Assembly: GCA_024400815.1 (NCBI GenBank)
Contig: JAKSMD010000006.1
Span: 1-51,552, forward strand
Length of the DNA: 51,552 bases
Origin: Bacteroidales bacterium
GTDB lineage: Bacteria; Bacteroidota; Bacteroidia; Bacteroidales; WCHB1-69
Direction: 5' to 3'
Part shown: one piece after another, positions 6,476 to 14,809 of the stretch
How the letters are laid out: every line of letters begins with the position of its first letter
How positions within the stretch are numbered: position 1 is the first letter of the stretch
Translations under genes and position numbers: made by a program
The notes under the pieces: generated by a model
The model's input: the letters and a program-made list of their open reading frames with translations, nothing else
The model's database searches: none
Told to the model about the DNA's origin: nothing

Positions 6476-9306
6476 TGTGCGAGTTCTTGAGCTAAGTATT
6501 TTGCAGTATATCCAATATTTTTTTTGACAATATGTTCGGGCGTGCCTACAGCCAAGACTTGTCCACCGGCGCGACCGCCTTCAGGGCCCATGTCAATAAT
6601 CCAGTCAGCCATCTTAATGACATCCATATTGTGCTCGATGACGACGACGGTGTTTCCCTTATCTACCAGTTGGTTCAGCACCTTCATCAAGATGGCGATG
6701 TCGTGGAAGTGCAAACCGGTAGTCGGTTCGTCAAGGATGTAAACGGTGTTGCCTGTCTCTTTTTTGGAAAGTTCGGTGGCCAGTTTGACGCGTTGAGCTT
6801 CACCGCCAGACAGCGTGGTGGAGGATTGCCCGAGGCGTAGGTATCCCAATCCGACATCTGCCATCGTCTTCAGTGGTTGCGCTATGGCAGGAATATTTTC
6901 GAAGAATTCGATAGCATGCTCGATGTCCATTTCAAGCACATCGTTAATGGACTTGCCTTTGTAGCGGACTTCAAGGGTCTCATCGTTGTATCGTTTCCCT
7001 CCGCATTTTTCGCATGTCACATAGACATCGGGCAAGAAGTTCATTTCAATGGTCTGAACGCCGGCGCCTTTGCAGTCTTCGCATCGACCACCAGTGACAT
7101 TGAAGGAGAATCGTCCGGGTTTGTAGCCGCGGATTTTGGATTCTGGCATGTCGGAGAAAAACTTGCGGATGTCATCGAATACGCCTACATAGGTGGCAGG
7201 GTTGGAGCGAGGGGTACGGCCAATGGGCTGCTGATTGATTTCGATGATTTTGTCAATATGGTCCAATCCGATAATTTCATCATATTCCAGCGGCTTCTTT
7301 TCGGCGCGGTATATGTGCTGGTTGAGAATCGGGTAGAGGGTTTCGTTGATGAGGGTGGACTTGCCGCTGCCGGACACTCCGGTGATGCAGGTAAGGGTCC
7401 CCAGCGGAAAATCGACGGTTACATTTTTCAGATTGTTGCCTCTTGCGCCGATGAGGGTCAGTTTGTTGCCGTTACCGCGGCGGCGCTTTTTTGGGACTTC
7501 TATTTTAAGGGCTCCCTTCAGGTACTTGGCGGTCAGGGAGTCTGTTTTCAGAATCTCTTTGTAGGTGCCACATCCCATCAATTGGCCACCATTTTCACCC
7601 GCACCCGGACCGACATCCACGATGAAGTCGGCGGCTTGCATCATATCACGGTCGTGTTCGACGACGATGACGGAATTGCCGATGTCGCGCAGGTCTTTCA
7701 ATGATTGGATGAGAAAATGGTTGTCGCGCTGATGCAGGCCGATGCTGGGTTCGTCTAGAATGTACATGACATTGACCAGTTGGGAACTGATTTGGGTGGC
7801 GAGTCGGATTCGCTGTGCCTCCCCGCCCGAAAGCGATGCGGCGGTGCGGTCCAAAGAGAGATATTGGATGCCCACTTCGCAAAGGAATTTCAATCGGAAC
7901 GAAATTTCACGCAGGATCTCAGTGGCGATTTTCTTTTTGCTGTCGTCCAATTTTTTAGGGAGTTGGTCAATCCAGACGGCCAAGTCGGAGATGTCCATGG
8001 CAGCGAGTTCAGCGATGTTTTTGCCTTCGATGCGGAAATGCAAAGACGCTATTTTCAAGCGGGAACCATGGCAGTGGGGGCAGGGCGTCAAGTTGACGAA
8101 TTGGTTAATCCATTTGCGCAGAGAGGCCGGAATGTTGTCTGCATTTAGCGTGCGGATATAGTTGACCACGCCTTCAAAAGACTTCTTCATCGGGGCCAAA
8201 CCCGAATATTCACGTTTTACATGGAGCAGCTCAGGGGAACCATAGAGCACCATGTTCAAATTCTGTTCTGACAATTCGTTGATAGGGTCGGAGAGAGAGA
8301 AGTGGTATTTTTCGGCGAGTGCGTCCAATTCGCGGAACAGCAGTGTGTTTTTATACTCGCCAATGACAGCGATGCCGCCCTTTTTGATGGAAAGCGAAGG
8401 GTCTGGGATAATCTTATCTAAGTCTATTTCGGAGACAGTGCCCAGTCCACTGCAATGTTCGCAGGCGCCGTACGGGGAGTTGAACGAGAAGGTATTCGGT
8501 TCCGGTTCGGGATATGAGATGCCCGTTGTGGGGCACATAAGGAACTTGCTATAATTTTTAGTGCTGTTTTTGTCATTGTCAATCACCATAATGGCGCCTT
8601 TGCCGTATTTCATGGCCAAGTGGATGCTATTGGTGAGTCGCACTTTTGAAAATTCAGTCACATTCAGAGAGTCAATGACCAGCTCAATGTCGTGGATTTT
8701 GTAACGGTCAACCTGCATATTGAGCAGCAGTTTGTGCATAGAACCATCGATGCGCACTTTGGTGAAGCCTTGTTTGCGGATGTTCTCAAACAGTTCGCGG
8801 TAATGTCCCTTGCGTCGTTTGACGATGGGCGCTAAGATTGTAATGTAACTGTCTTTGTATGTGGTGAGGATAAGATTGATGAGTTCCTTTTCGGAGTAAT
8901 GCACCATTTTCTCTTGCGTGTTGTAGGAGTAAGCGTCGGCCACGCGGGCATAGAGCAGACGCAGAAAGTCATAAACTTCAGTGATTGTGCCCACCGTGGA
9001 GCGCGGGTTTTTGTTGACCGTCTTCTGCTCGATGGAAATCACAGGGTTGAGACCGGTGATTTTATCTACTTTGGGATGTTCGAGGTTCCCGATGAACTGT
9101 CTGGCGTAGGCCGTGAAGGTTTCCATATAGCGGCGTTGTCCTTCGGCGTAAATGGTGTCAAACGCGAGGGAGGACTTGCCGCTGCCGCTTAATCCGGTGA
9201 TGACAACGAGCTTTTGTTGTGGTATAGAAACGGAAATGTCTTTCAAATTGTTTTCCCGCGCACCCGTCACAATTAGCGAATCTTCAGCGAAAGTGTTGTC
9301 TTCCAT
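6472..9306 (-). CDS. uvrA: Excinuclease ABC subunit A
   Basis: The 944-residue protein is the damage-recognition ATPase of nucleotide excision repair. It has two ABC modules, with Walker A GLSGSGKSS near the N-terminus and GVSGSGKST in the second half. Two LSGGEAQR signatures and two zinc modules are present (CPHCHG; CEDCKGAG...CEKCGG). A longer open frame reaches 9390, but the ATG at 9306 (MEDNTFAEDS) is chosen because the extension runs through the divergent promoter repeat and lacks homology to UvrA. It is transcribed away from mutA and overlaps speB at its end. Confidence 0.97.
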   Translation of the reverse strand: MEDNTFAEDSLIVTGARENNLKDISVSIPQQKLVVITGLSGSGKSSLAFDTIYAEGQRRYMETFTAYARQFIGNLEHPKVDKITGLNPVISIEQKTVNKNPRSTVGTITEVYDFLRLLYARVADAYSYNTQEKMVHYSEKELINLILTTYKDSYITILAPIVKRRKGHYRELFENIRKQGFTKVRIDGSMHKLLLNMQVDRYKIHDIELVIDSLNVTEFSKVRLTNSIHLAMKYGKGAIMVIDNDKNSTKNYSKFLMCPTTGISYPEPEPNTFSFNSPYGACEHCSGLGTVSEIDLDKIIPDPSLSIKKGGIAVIGEYKNTLLFRELDALAEKYHFSLSDPINELSEQNLNMVLYGSPELLHVKREYSGLAPMKKSFEGVVNYIRTLNADNIPASLRKWINQFVNLTPCPHCHGSRLKIASLHFRIEGKNIAELAAMDISDLAVWIDQLPKKLDDSKKKIATEILREISFRLKFLCEVGIQYLSLDRTAASLSGGEAQRIRLATQISSQLVNVMYILDEPSIGLHQRDNHFLIQSLKDLRDIGNSVIVVEHDRDMMQAADFIVDVGPGAGENGGQLMGCGTYKEILKTDSLTAKYLKGALKIEVPKKRRRGNGNKLTLIGARGNNLKNVTVDFPLGTLTCITGVSGSGKSTLINETLYPILNQHIYRAEKKPLEYDEIIGLDHIDKIIEINQQPIGRTPRSNPATYVGVFDDIRKFFSDMPESKIRGYKPGRFSFNVTGGRCEDCKGAGVQTIEMNFLPDVYVTCEKCGGKRYNDETLEVRYKGKSINDVLEMDIEHAIEFFENIPAIAQPLKTMADVGLGYLRLGQSSTTLSGGEAQRVKLATELSKKETGNTVYILDEPTTGLHFHDIAILMKVLNQLVDKGNTVVVIEHNMDVIKMADWIIDMGPEGGRAGGQVLAVGTPEHIVKKNIGYTAKYLAQELAQ

Positions 9307-9342
9307 ACTCTTAACGAAATTTATCAATCCTAGAAAAATAGA

Positions 9343-9375
9343 GCTGCAAAGATACATTTTTTGTATCTTTGCAGC
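9343..9375. promoter_or_regulatory. Symmetric divergent promoter between uvrA and mutA
   Basis: GCTGCAAAGATACA (9343-9356) and TGTATCTTTGCAGC (9362-9375) form a perfect 14-bp inverted repeat around TTTTT. Each arm carries a TATCTTTG -7 box: minus strand at 9347-9354 for uvrA, plus strand at 9364-9371 for mutA. The boxes are only 9 bases apart, so each promoter's upstream contact region would cover the other's -7 box, and the two are likely to compete. Neither shows a good -33 TTTG. Confidence 0.7.
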
Positions 9376-9397
9376 CGTTAAAAAAAACACCTAAAAT

Positions 9398-11245
9398 ATG
9401 GCTGAAGAAAAATTATTTTCCGAATTTCCACCCATCTCCACAGAAGAATGGGAAGCAACTATCAATAAAGACTTAAAAGGCGCTGATTATGAGAAGAAAT
9501 TAGTCTGGCGCACCGACGAGGGATTCAATGTACGTCCGTACTATCGTGCTGAAAATTTGAACGATATTAACTATTTGGATACGCTCCCAGCGGAATTTCC
9601 TTATACGCGTGGCACTAAAGCCGACAGCAATGCATGGGCAATTGTTCAAGAAATTGAAGAAACTGATCCTGCTAAAGCAAACGCCATTGCTGTTGATGCC
9701 ATCCAACGTGGTGCTACCTGCATTGCCGTCAATGCGCAAATGTTAGCAACGGCTGGCGATTTGGTCACATTGCTCCAAAATGTGGACTTGTCCAAGGTGG
9801 GCGTCCAATTTAACCATGTGAAAAGTTATCTCGATTTGACGAAACTTTTCGTGGCTTATGTGGAAGAAAAGAAATATGACAAACACGAGATTTCCGGATG
9901 CATCAACTTCGATCCGTTGACATACAGATTGAAACACAACAAATTCTATTATTCTCAAAAAGAGGATATGATGCAAGCCGTGGAATTGTTGAATATGGTA
10001 GAAGATATGCCGAAGTTCAAATTGATCAATGTTAATGGTATTGTTTTGCATAATGCCGGCGCTACGATTGTTCAAGAACTGGGCTATACTTTGGCTTTGG
10101 CCAATGAATATCTTTCTTTCTGCACAGAACAAGGAGTGAAGCTTGAAAAAGTGGCCTCCAGAATGCAGCTGACCCTATCTGTAGGCTCCAACTATTTTAT
10201 GGAAATAGCTAAGTTGCGGGCCACCAGACTGCTTTGGTCCACGATGGTCGCACAATACAATCCAACTTGCCAATGTGCTTACAAAATCCATATCAATACG
10301 GTTGCCTCCACATGGAATAAGACCTTGTATGATCCGTATGTGAATATGCTTCGCAGCACTACCGAAGGCATGTCTGCTGTTATTGGCGGTTCCGATTCAA
10401 TTGCACTTCAACCATTTGATATCGCCTATAAGGAATCAGATGAATTTTCTCGTCGTATTTCCCGCAATGTTCAAGTTATTTTGAAAGAAGAAGCATTCAT
10501 GGATCGTGTTGTTGACCCGGCTGCTGGTTCTTATTACATTGAGAACTTGACCAACTCCATTGCAGAACACGCTTGGAAGTTGTTCCAAGGTGTTGAAGCT
10601 TCTGGTGGTGCTATGAAAATTGTTGAAGATGGCACGCTGCAAGCAGAAATCGAAAAGAGCTGTCAAAAACGCGACATGGACATCGCTACCCGTCGCTATA
10701 TTTTGCTTGGCACTAACCAATATCCGAATATTAAAGAAAATATGGCAGACAAAATCGAACGCATCGTAAAAGATGAAAACGAAGGCCTCAAGGCTTATCG
10801 TGGTGCGGTTGCTTTTGAAGAAGTCCGTTTGGCAACAGAAAAATATGCTGCTCAAAATGGTCGTCCTAAAGTGTTCTTGTTGAAGGTCGGTAACTTGGCT
10901 ATGCGTCAAGCACGTGCCGGCTTTATTACCAACTTCTTCGGTTGTGCTGGTTACGAAATCGTCGAACCGGCGGGATTTGCTTCCGTGGAAGAAGGCGTGA
11001 AAGCCGCAGCTGAAGTTAAACCTGCTTTGATTGTGGTTTGCAGTTCTGATGAAGAATATGCAACACTTGGCGTTGAAGCCGCTAAACAATGCAAACAGCA
11101 ATTCCCGAATGTTCCGTTCCTCGTAGCAGGTAATCCTACTGAATCCATCGATGCTTTGAAAGCCGCTGGTGCAGAAGATTTCATTCATGTGAGAACCAAT
11201 ATTCTGGAAAGTTTGAAATCCTATAATCAAAGATTGTTGAAATAA
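9398..11245 (+). CDS. mutA: Methylmalonyl-CoA mutase small (beta) subunit
   Basis: The 615-residue protein is the non-catalytic partner of the B12-dependent mutase that interconverts succinyl-CoA and (R)-methylmalonyl-CoA in propionate metabolism. The N-terminal FPPISTEEWEATINKDLKG segment, the GSDSIALQPFD block and the C-terminal flavodoxin-like fold (MRQARAGFITNFFGCAGYEIV) are typical. The C-terminal domain lacks the DxHxxG cobalamin-binding motif, as expected for MutA rather than MutB. The catalytic mutB, normally next to mutA, is absent; instead a BtuF-like gene follows after 5 bases. The leader (promoter to ATG, about 20 bases) is too short for a cobalamin riboswitch. Confidence 0.92.
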   Translation: MAEEKLFSEFPPISTEEWEATINKDLKGADYEKKLVWRTDEGFNVRPYYRAENLNDINYLDTLPAEFPYTRGTKADSNAWAIVQEIEETDPAKANAIAVDAIQRGATCIAVNAQMLATAGDLVTLLQNVDLSKVGVQFNHVKSYLDLTKLFVAYVEEKKYDKHEISGCINFDPLTYRLKHNKFYYSQKEDMMQAVELLNMVEDMPKFKLINVNGIVLHNAGATIVQELGYTLALANEYLSFCTEQGVKLEKVASRMQLTLSVGSNYFMEIAKLRATRLLWSTMVAQYNPTCQCAYKIHINTVASTWNKTLYDPYVNMLRSTTEGMSAVIGGSDSIALQPFDIAYKESDEFSRRISRNVQVILKEEAFMDRVVDPAAGSYYIENLTNSIAEHAWKLFQGVEASGGAMKIVEDGTLQAEIEKSCQKRDMDIATRRYILLGTNQYPNIKENMADKIERIVKDENEGLKAYRGAVAFEEVRLATEKYAAQNGRPKVFLLKVGNLAMRQARAGFITNFFGCAGYEIVEPAGFASVEEGVKAAAEVKPALIVVCSSDEEYATLGVEAAKQCKQQFPNVPFLVAGNPTESIDALKAAGAEDFIHVRTNILESLKSYNQRLLK

Positions 11246-11250
11246 TCGCC

Positions 11251-12141
11251 GTGAAAAATATTTTTACGGTTATCATAATTGCAGTTTGCTTTGGCTTATT
11301 AGGCGGATGCAAGTCCCCGGAGAAGTCAAAGCAAACTTCTTTTTTTGAATGGACGGATGCCTATGGCCGGGCGGTCCATTTGGAAAAGGAACCCCAACGC
11401 ATTGTTTCTTTGTCGCCTTCGATTACCGAGATTCTCTATTTGATAGGAGCGCAAGATAAGTTAGTCGGGGTGTCCGATTTCTGCAAATATCCGTCAGAAG
11501 TAGAAAAACTGCCCAAAATGGGCGGTATGCAGAATATCAATATGGAAGCCCTTCTCTCCGTTCGTCCGGATGTGGTGCTGATTGGTTCCATCGTTTCCAA
11601 AAAGGATGTGGAAGCCATTGAAAAAATGCATATTCCGGTTGTTACCATTAAAGAAGAAAATAATATTGCCGGCATGGCGGATATGATTTCGGTGTTGGGC
11701 GATATTACGAATTGTAAAGCTATAGCTGAACGAGAATCAAAATCTTGGTCGGATAAAGTCACCCAGTTGAAACAGCAAAGTCATACCCAATCTGACACTC
11801 GCAAGAGCGTCTATTATGTGGTCGGATTTGGTGATGTGGGTGATTTTACTGCCCCGAAGACTTCTCATATTCATGAAATCATAGAACTGGCGGGTTGCAC
11901 CAATGTAGGGGCCCCACTGAAAAGTTGGAATGTCAGTCGTGAGTTTTTGTTTGAGGCAGATCCGGATATTATTTTAGTGCGATCTGAGGATAAAGATGCC
12001 TTCTGCTCATGCTATCCCTACACTTTGCTGTCAGCAGTAATTAACAACCGTGTCTATGCGATTGAAAGCGGTTGGATAGATGTTGTATCGGTACGAAATT
12101 TGAAAGCCGTGGAGATGCTCCGTGCTATAGCCAATCAGTAG
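11251..12141 (+). CDS. BtuF-like periplasmic binding lipoprotein (cobalamin or iron-chelate ABC uptake)
   Basis: The 296-residue protein is a helical-backbone (class III) substrate-binding protein. It starts with GTG at 11251 and has a lipoprotein signal with the lipobox LLGGC (C20). The mature part contains PQRIVSLSPSITEILYLIGAQ and LVGVSDFCKYP, matching BtuF/FepB-type domains, then RPDVVLIG and the second lobe with SREFLFEADPDIILV. Its position 5 bases after mutA, whose enzyme needs B12, makes cobalamin a sensible guess for the ligand, but iron-siderophore binding cannot be excluded. No permease or ATPase gene (btuC, btuD) is next to it. Confidence 0.82.
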   Translation: MKNIFTVIIIAVCFGLLGGCKSPEKSKQTSFFEWTDAYGRAVHLEKEPQRIVSLSPSITEILYLIGAQDKLVGVSDFCKYPSEVEKLPKMGGMQNINMEALLSVRPDVVLIGSIVSKKDVEAIEKMHIPVVTIKEENNIAGMADMISVLGDITNCKAIAERESKSWSDKVTQLKQQSHTQSDTRKSVYYVVGFGDVGDFTAPKTSHIHEIIELAGCTNVGAPLKSWNVSREFLFEADPDIILVRSEDKDAFCSCYPYTLLSAVINNRVYAIESGWIDVVSVRNLKAVEMLRAIANQ

Positions 12142-12177
12142 TCCGCTGCCCAACAATAATTTCTTCGCTACTTGTTT

Positions 12178-13107
12178 TTATTTTCGGATGATGTGGACAA
12201 CACCGGTCATCGTCTCGCTGACGCCGTTGCTGAGGTAGAAGAACTGGTAGTTATAAACTCCGTCTGGGCAATCATATCCATCCCAGTTGTTCTCGTAATT
12301 GTTGCTCTTGAATACAATTCTGCCGTCACTGCTGCGCACCACCAATTGGCGTTTGCTGCAGTTTTCAATTCCTTTGATGATGAAAAATTCGTTGACGCCA
12401 TCACCGTTGGGGGTGAAAACATTGGGGATTTCCAATTTTACAGGCGGTGTCCAATCAATGGCGTCCTCGGGAAGATTTTGCACTGTAGGGTCATTAAGAA
12501 TGCTTTGTGCAGTAAAACTGTTGACAGGAACATTCGTGTGCGATAAGGGCTTGATATTAGGAGCGGATGGCTTTGCAATTGCTGACACTGCCATTGGGGT
12601 GGATTGTGAAGTGTTCTGATCTTTCCCATTGGCGACAGCGACAACTGGATTGTTTTTAGACAGATTATTGTTGGAAGTTGTCGCTGTGGGTGCTGCCTCA
12701 GGGATTGGTTCTAGGGAGACAGCGGTGGCCGTCTCAGTTTCTACAGACTGCGTGGAAGTCTGGTAAGATGTTATATTGTCGGAATGGGTTGGAAGAACGG
12801 ATTGTGATGCTGTTGAGGTGGGTGTGGTGGTGTCCTTAGGTGTGGGACTGTTTTTGGAAATGACGGCCAGAGTAATGGCAGTGGCTACAGCGGCGGTGCC
12901 AAGGACGGCAGCAGCAACTTTAACGCCAGTGCTCCAAAAAATATGTGTTGCGCTTTTTCCCGCTTGTGTAGCAGTGCTTGCGGCTCCGGAACTGCCCACT
13001 GGTGCATTTTGCGGCATCAGGGCGTCCAATTTCCCATTGAGCTTGTCCCAGCATCCAGACGAAGGCTCAACCTCGCAGTTTGTCAATAGGTCTTTCAACT
13101 TTTCCAT
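12178..13107 (-). CDS. Single-pass membrane protein with C-terminal CHU_C domain, likely partner of the adjacent sigma factor
   Basis: In 309 residues there are four parts. Residues 1-60 are a short cytoplasmic region with VEPSSGCWDKLNGKLD, resembling the v-P-x-x-x-W-x-x-L motif of membrane proteins encoded next to Bacteroidota sigma factors. Residues 61-83 are a single membrane helix rich in Ala and Val. Residues 85-222 are a Thr/Ser/Pro/Asn-rich linker. Residues 224-309 are a CHU_C-type domain (IPNVFTPNGDGVNEFF, NWDGYDCPDGVYNYQF). There is no cleavable signal peptide. The ATG at 13107 is 2 bases after the sigma factor stop, so the pair is almost certainly cotranslated. By context it is probably an anti-sigma or signal-transmitting protein; that role is inference. 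A 15-residue longer start exists inside the sigma gene. Confidence 0.75.
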   Translation of the reverse strand: MEKLKDLLTNCEVEPSSGCWDKLNGKLDALMPQNAPVGSSGAASTATQAGKSATHIFWSTGVKVAAAVLGTAAVATAITLAVISKNSPTPKDTTTPTSTASQSVLPTHSDNITSYQTSTQSVETETATAVSLEPIPEAAPTATTSNNNLSKNNPVVAVANGKDQNTSQSTPMAVSAIAKPSAPNIKPLSHTNVPVNSFTAQSILNDPTVQNLPEDAIDWTPPVKLEIPNVFTPNGDGVNEFFIIKGIENCSKRQLVVRSSDGRIVFKSNNYENNWDGYDCPDGVYNYQFFYLSNGVSETMTGVVHIIRK

Positions 13108-13109
13108 CG

Positions 13110-13670
13110 TTACATCATTTTTTCTTGTTCTTGTATTTTGTTCATAAGCCACGCTTTTCCTCGTTGGAAATATACGCGCAAGGTGTTTGGATTGCCGCCC
13201 AGCTCTTTTTCGATGTCTTTGAAACTGTAGTTCTCTATCAATTTCAAGTTTAAGATCATTCGATATTCTTCGGGCATTTCTTGCATGATGTCTATGACTT
13301 GCTTCGCTTCTAATTTGGTGATGATGTCTTCGCCATTGGTTTGCACATTAGCGGGCAGTTCCATCTCGTTGAGTTCCACCTGCGACAAGAATTTCTGGTT
13401 GATTCGAAAATGGCTAATGGCAGCATTGACCATAATCTTTTTCATCCATGCGACCAAAGGACATTCTTTCCGAAATTCGCCGATATGGGCGAAAACTTGC
13501 AAGAAACCGTCAATCATAATGTCTTCGGCTTCCTCTTGGGTGCGCGTATAGCGACGGCAAACGCCTAACATGGAAGGAGCAAACTGCTTATAGAGAGCAG
13601 ATTGAGCTTTCCGGTCGTTTTGAATACAACCAGAAATGATCGTTTCCATATCTTGCATAATTGTCGTCAC
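13110..13670 (-). CDS. ECF-family RNA polymerase sigma factor
   Basis: The 186-residue protein has sigma region 2 (ALYKQFAPSMLGVCRRYT, then QEEAEDIMIDGFLQVF) and region 4 (MPEEYRMILNLKLIENYS, FKDIEKELGG, NTLRVYFQRGK). There is no region 1 or 3, so it is an extracytoplasmic-function type. Two alternative ATGs lie 4 and 7 codons downstream of the chosen start (13658 and 13649). It is followed after 2 bases by a membrane protein gene and preceded, 50 bases away, by a DUF4837 lipoprotein on the same strand. The regulon is unknown; sigma factors of this class in Bacteroidota often control envelope or secretion genes. Confidence 0.9.
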   Translation of the reverse strand: MTTIMQDMETIISGCIQNDRKAQSALYKQFAPSMLGVCRRYTRTQEEAEDIMIDGFLQVFAHIGEFRKECPLVAWMKKIMVNAAISHFRINQKFLSQVELNEMELPANVQTNGEDIITKLEAKQVIDIMQEMPEEYRMILNLKLIENYSFKDIEKELGGNPNTLRVYFQRGKAWLMNKIQEQEKMM

Positions 13671-13720
13671 AACAATAGAAGACGCATGAAAATGGAAAAA
13701 TGTTACAAAAGAATGAAATT

Positions 13721-14698
13721 TTATTTGACGGACTTCACAATTGCTTCAACCTCACGGAGATAATCTCTTTTTTCTTCTTGAGGAGCATAAACAAAACCAT
13801 CTATAGTGATGCAAGATGCGCCATCTTCGCTTTTCATTGTATAACTGTAAAATGGTCCGCCCATCTTGTCGCGAACAGAGGCCCACAAACCTCTTAATTC
13901 TATGCCATTGTGATAATGGAGTTGGTATTCTTTACAAAGTGGGAATCCGTCTAAGTCGGCTACGATAGGGTATGCGCCTTGAACGGCACCTTGAATGTAT
14001 GCTTTTGTGATGCTGTCCCGTTTCGCTACGATATTTTCTTTGGTAAGCGAATAAGCGGGAGTTTTGTAAATCATGATGAAGCGGTCGTTCTTCGGGGTGC
14101 GATAGAGTAGCCAGAGAAAGTCCTTTTCTTCGCGGCCAACAAAATAGTCTGCAGGAATGGTCATGGACAATCCGAATTTGTTTTTGATTTTCTCTTCCAT
14201 TTCCGGATTGTTCAATTTGCGGTGCGCATTTTGCAAACGAGCAATATCGTTGTCGTACATGGCTTGTACGATTTCATCTTGGTGCTGTAAGAAAAGTGCT
14301 AACATAGAGTCTCGGTCATTGCCGCGGATGACTACTTGGATTTGGGGAGAGGTATAGGGATTGCGTTTCAATTCGTAACTGTTGGCACCGTGGTTTTGAT
14401 TAAAGTCGAATTGAACAATATTGCGGTGCTTGGTGAAAGATGCTAAAAAATCTTTATTGCTGTATTCCAGCACATCAAACATAGGCTGGATTTGGTTGAT
14501 AGCCGGCTGTGGCTGTTGCAGCACTTTGTAAATTGTCGTGCGGGCCTCTTTTGACCATAAACTGGTGTCAATCGCCAATATCATTTCACCAGCTTTGCCG
14601 GTTGAAAAGTTGTCTGCTTTGAATGCGGGTACTGATTTCTGCTTGCATGAACTGCATAAAACAACCGCAATGACGAAGAGGATAGATAGTTTTTTCAT
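13721..14698 (-). CDS. DUF4837 family lipoprotein
   Basis: The 325-residue protein starts with MKKLSILFVIAVVLCSSCKQ, a lipoprotein signal with the acylated cysteine near residue 18. The mature part matches DUF4837: GEMILAIDTSLW near 37-48, QIQPMFDVLEYS, then RNIVQFDF and QIQVVIRGND. The family is widespread in Bacteroidota and has no known function. It lies 50 bases upstream of the ECF sigma factor on the same strand, so it may share its transcript. The opposite strand carries dprA, divergently transcribed. Confidence 0.8.
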   Translation of the reverse strand: MKKLSILFVIAVVLCSSCKQKSVPAFKADNFSTGKAGEMILAIDTSLWSKEARTTIYKVLQQPQPAINQIQPMFDVLEYSNKDFLASFTKHRNIVQFDFNQNHGANSYELKRNPYTSPQIQVVIRGNDRDSMLALFLQHQDEIVQAMYDNDIARLQNAHRKLNNPEMEEKIKNKFGLSMTIPADYFVGREEKDFLWLLYRTPKNDRFIMIYKTPAYSLTKENIVAKRDSITKAYIQGAVQGAYPIVADLDGFPLCKEYQLHYHNGIELRGLWASVRDKMGGPFYSYTMKSEDGASCITIDGFVYAPQEEKRDYLREVEAIVKSVK

Positions 14699-14744
14699 AA
14701 AAAATATTTTTTTGTTATATCAAAATTTACATTTAAAATTATTT

Positions 14745-14752
14745 TATCTTTG
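14745..14752 (+). promoter_or_regulatory. -7 promoter box for dprA
   Basis: TATCTTTG, followed by GCAAG, lies 57 bases before the dprA ATG in an AT-rich divergent gap. I see no convincing -33 TTTG at the right distance. Confidence 0.55.
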
Positions 14753-14809
14753 CAAGACTTTACCATAACGAACAAAATTGATAATTCGTATTAAAGACCA
14801 TAAAAATAT

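Noticed and set aside
9307-9390. 28 extra N-terminal codons for uvrA
   Set aside because: They would be encoded across the promoter repeat, upstream of the expected transcription start.
9376-9397. Cobalamin riboswitch before mutA and the BtuF-like gene
   Set aside because: The leader is about 20 bases, far too short, and no B12-box-like sequence is present in the divergent gap.
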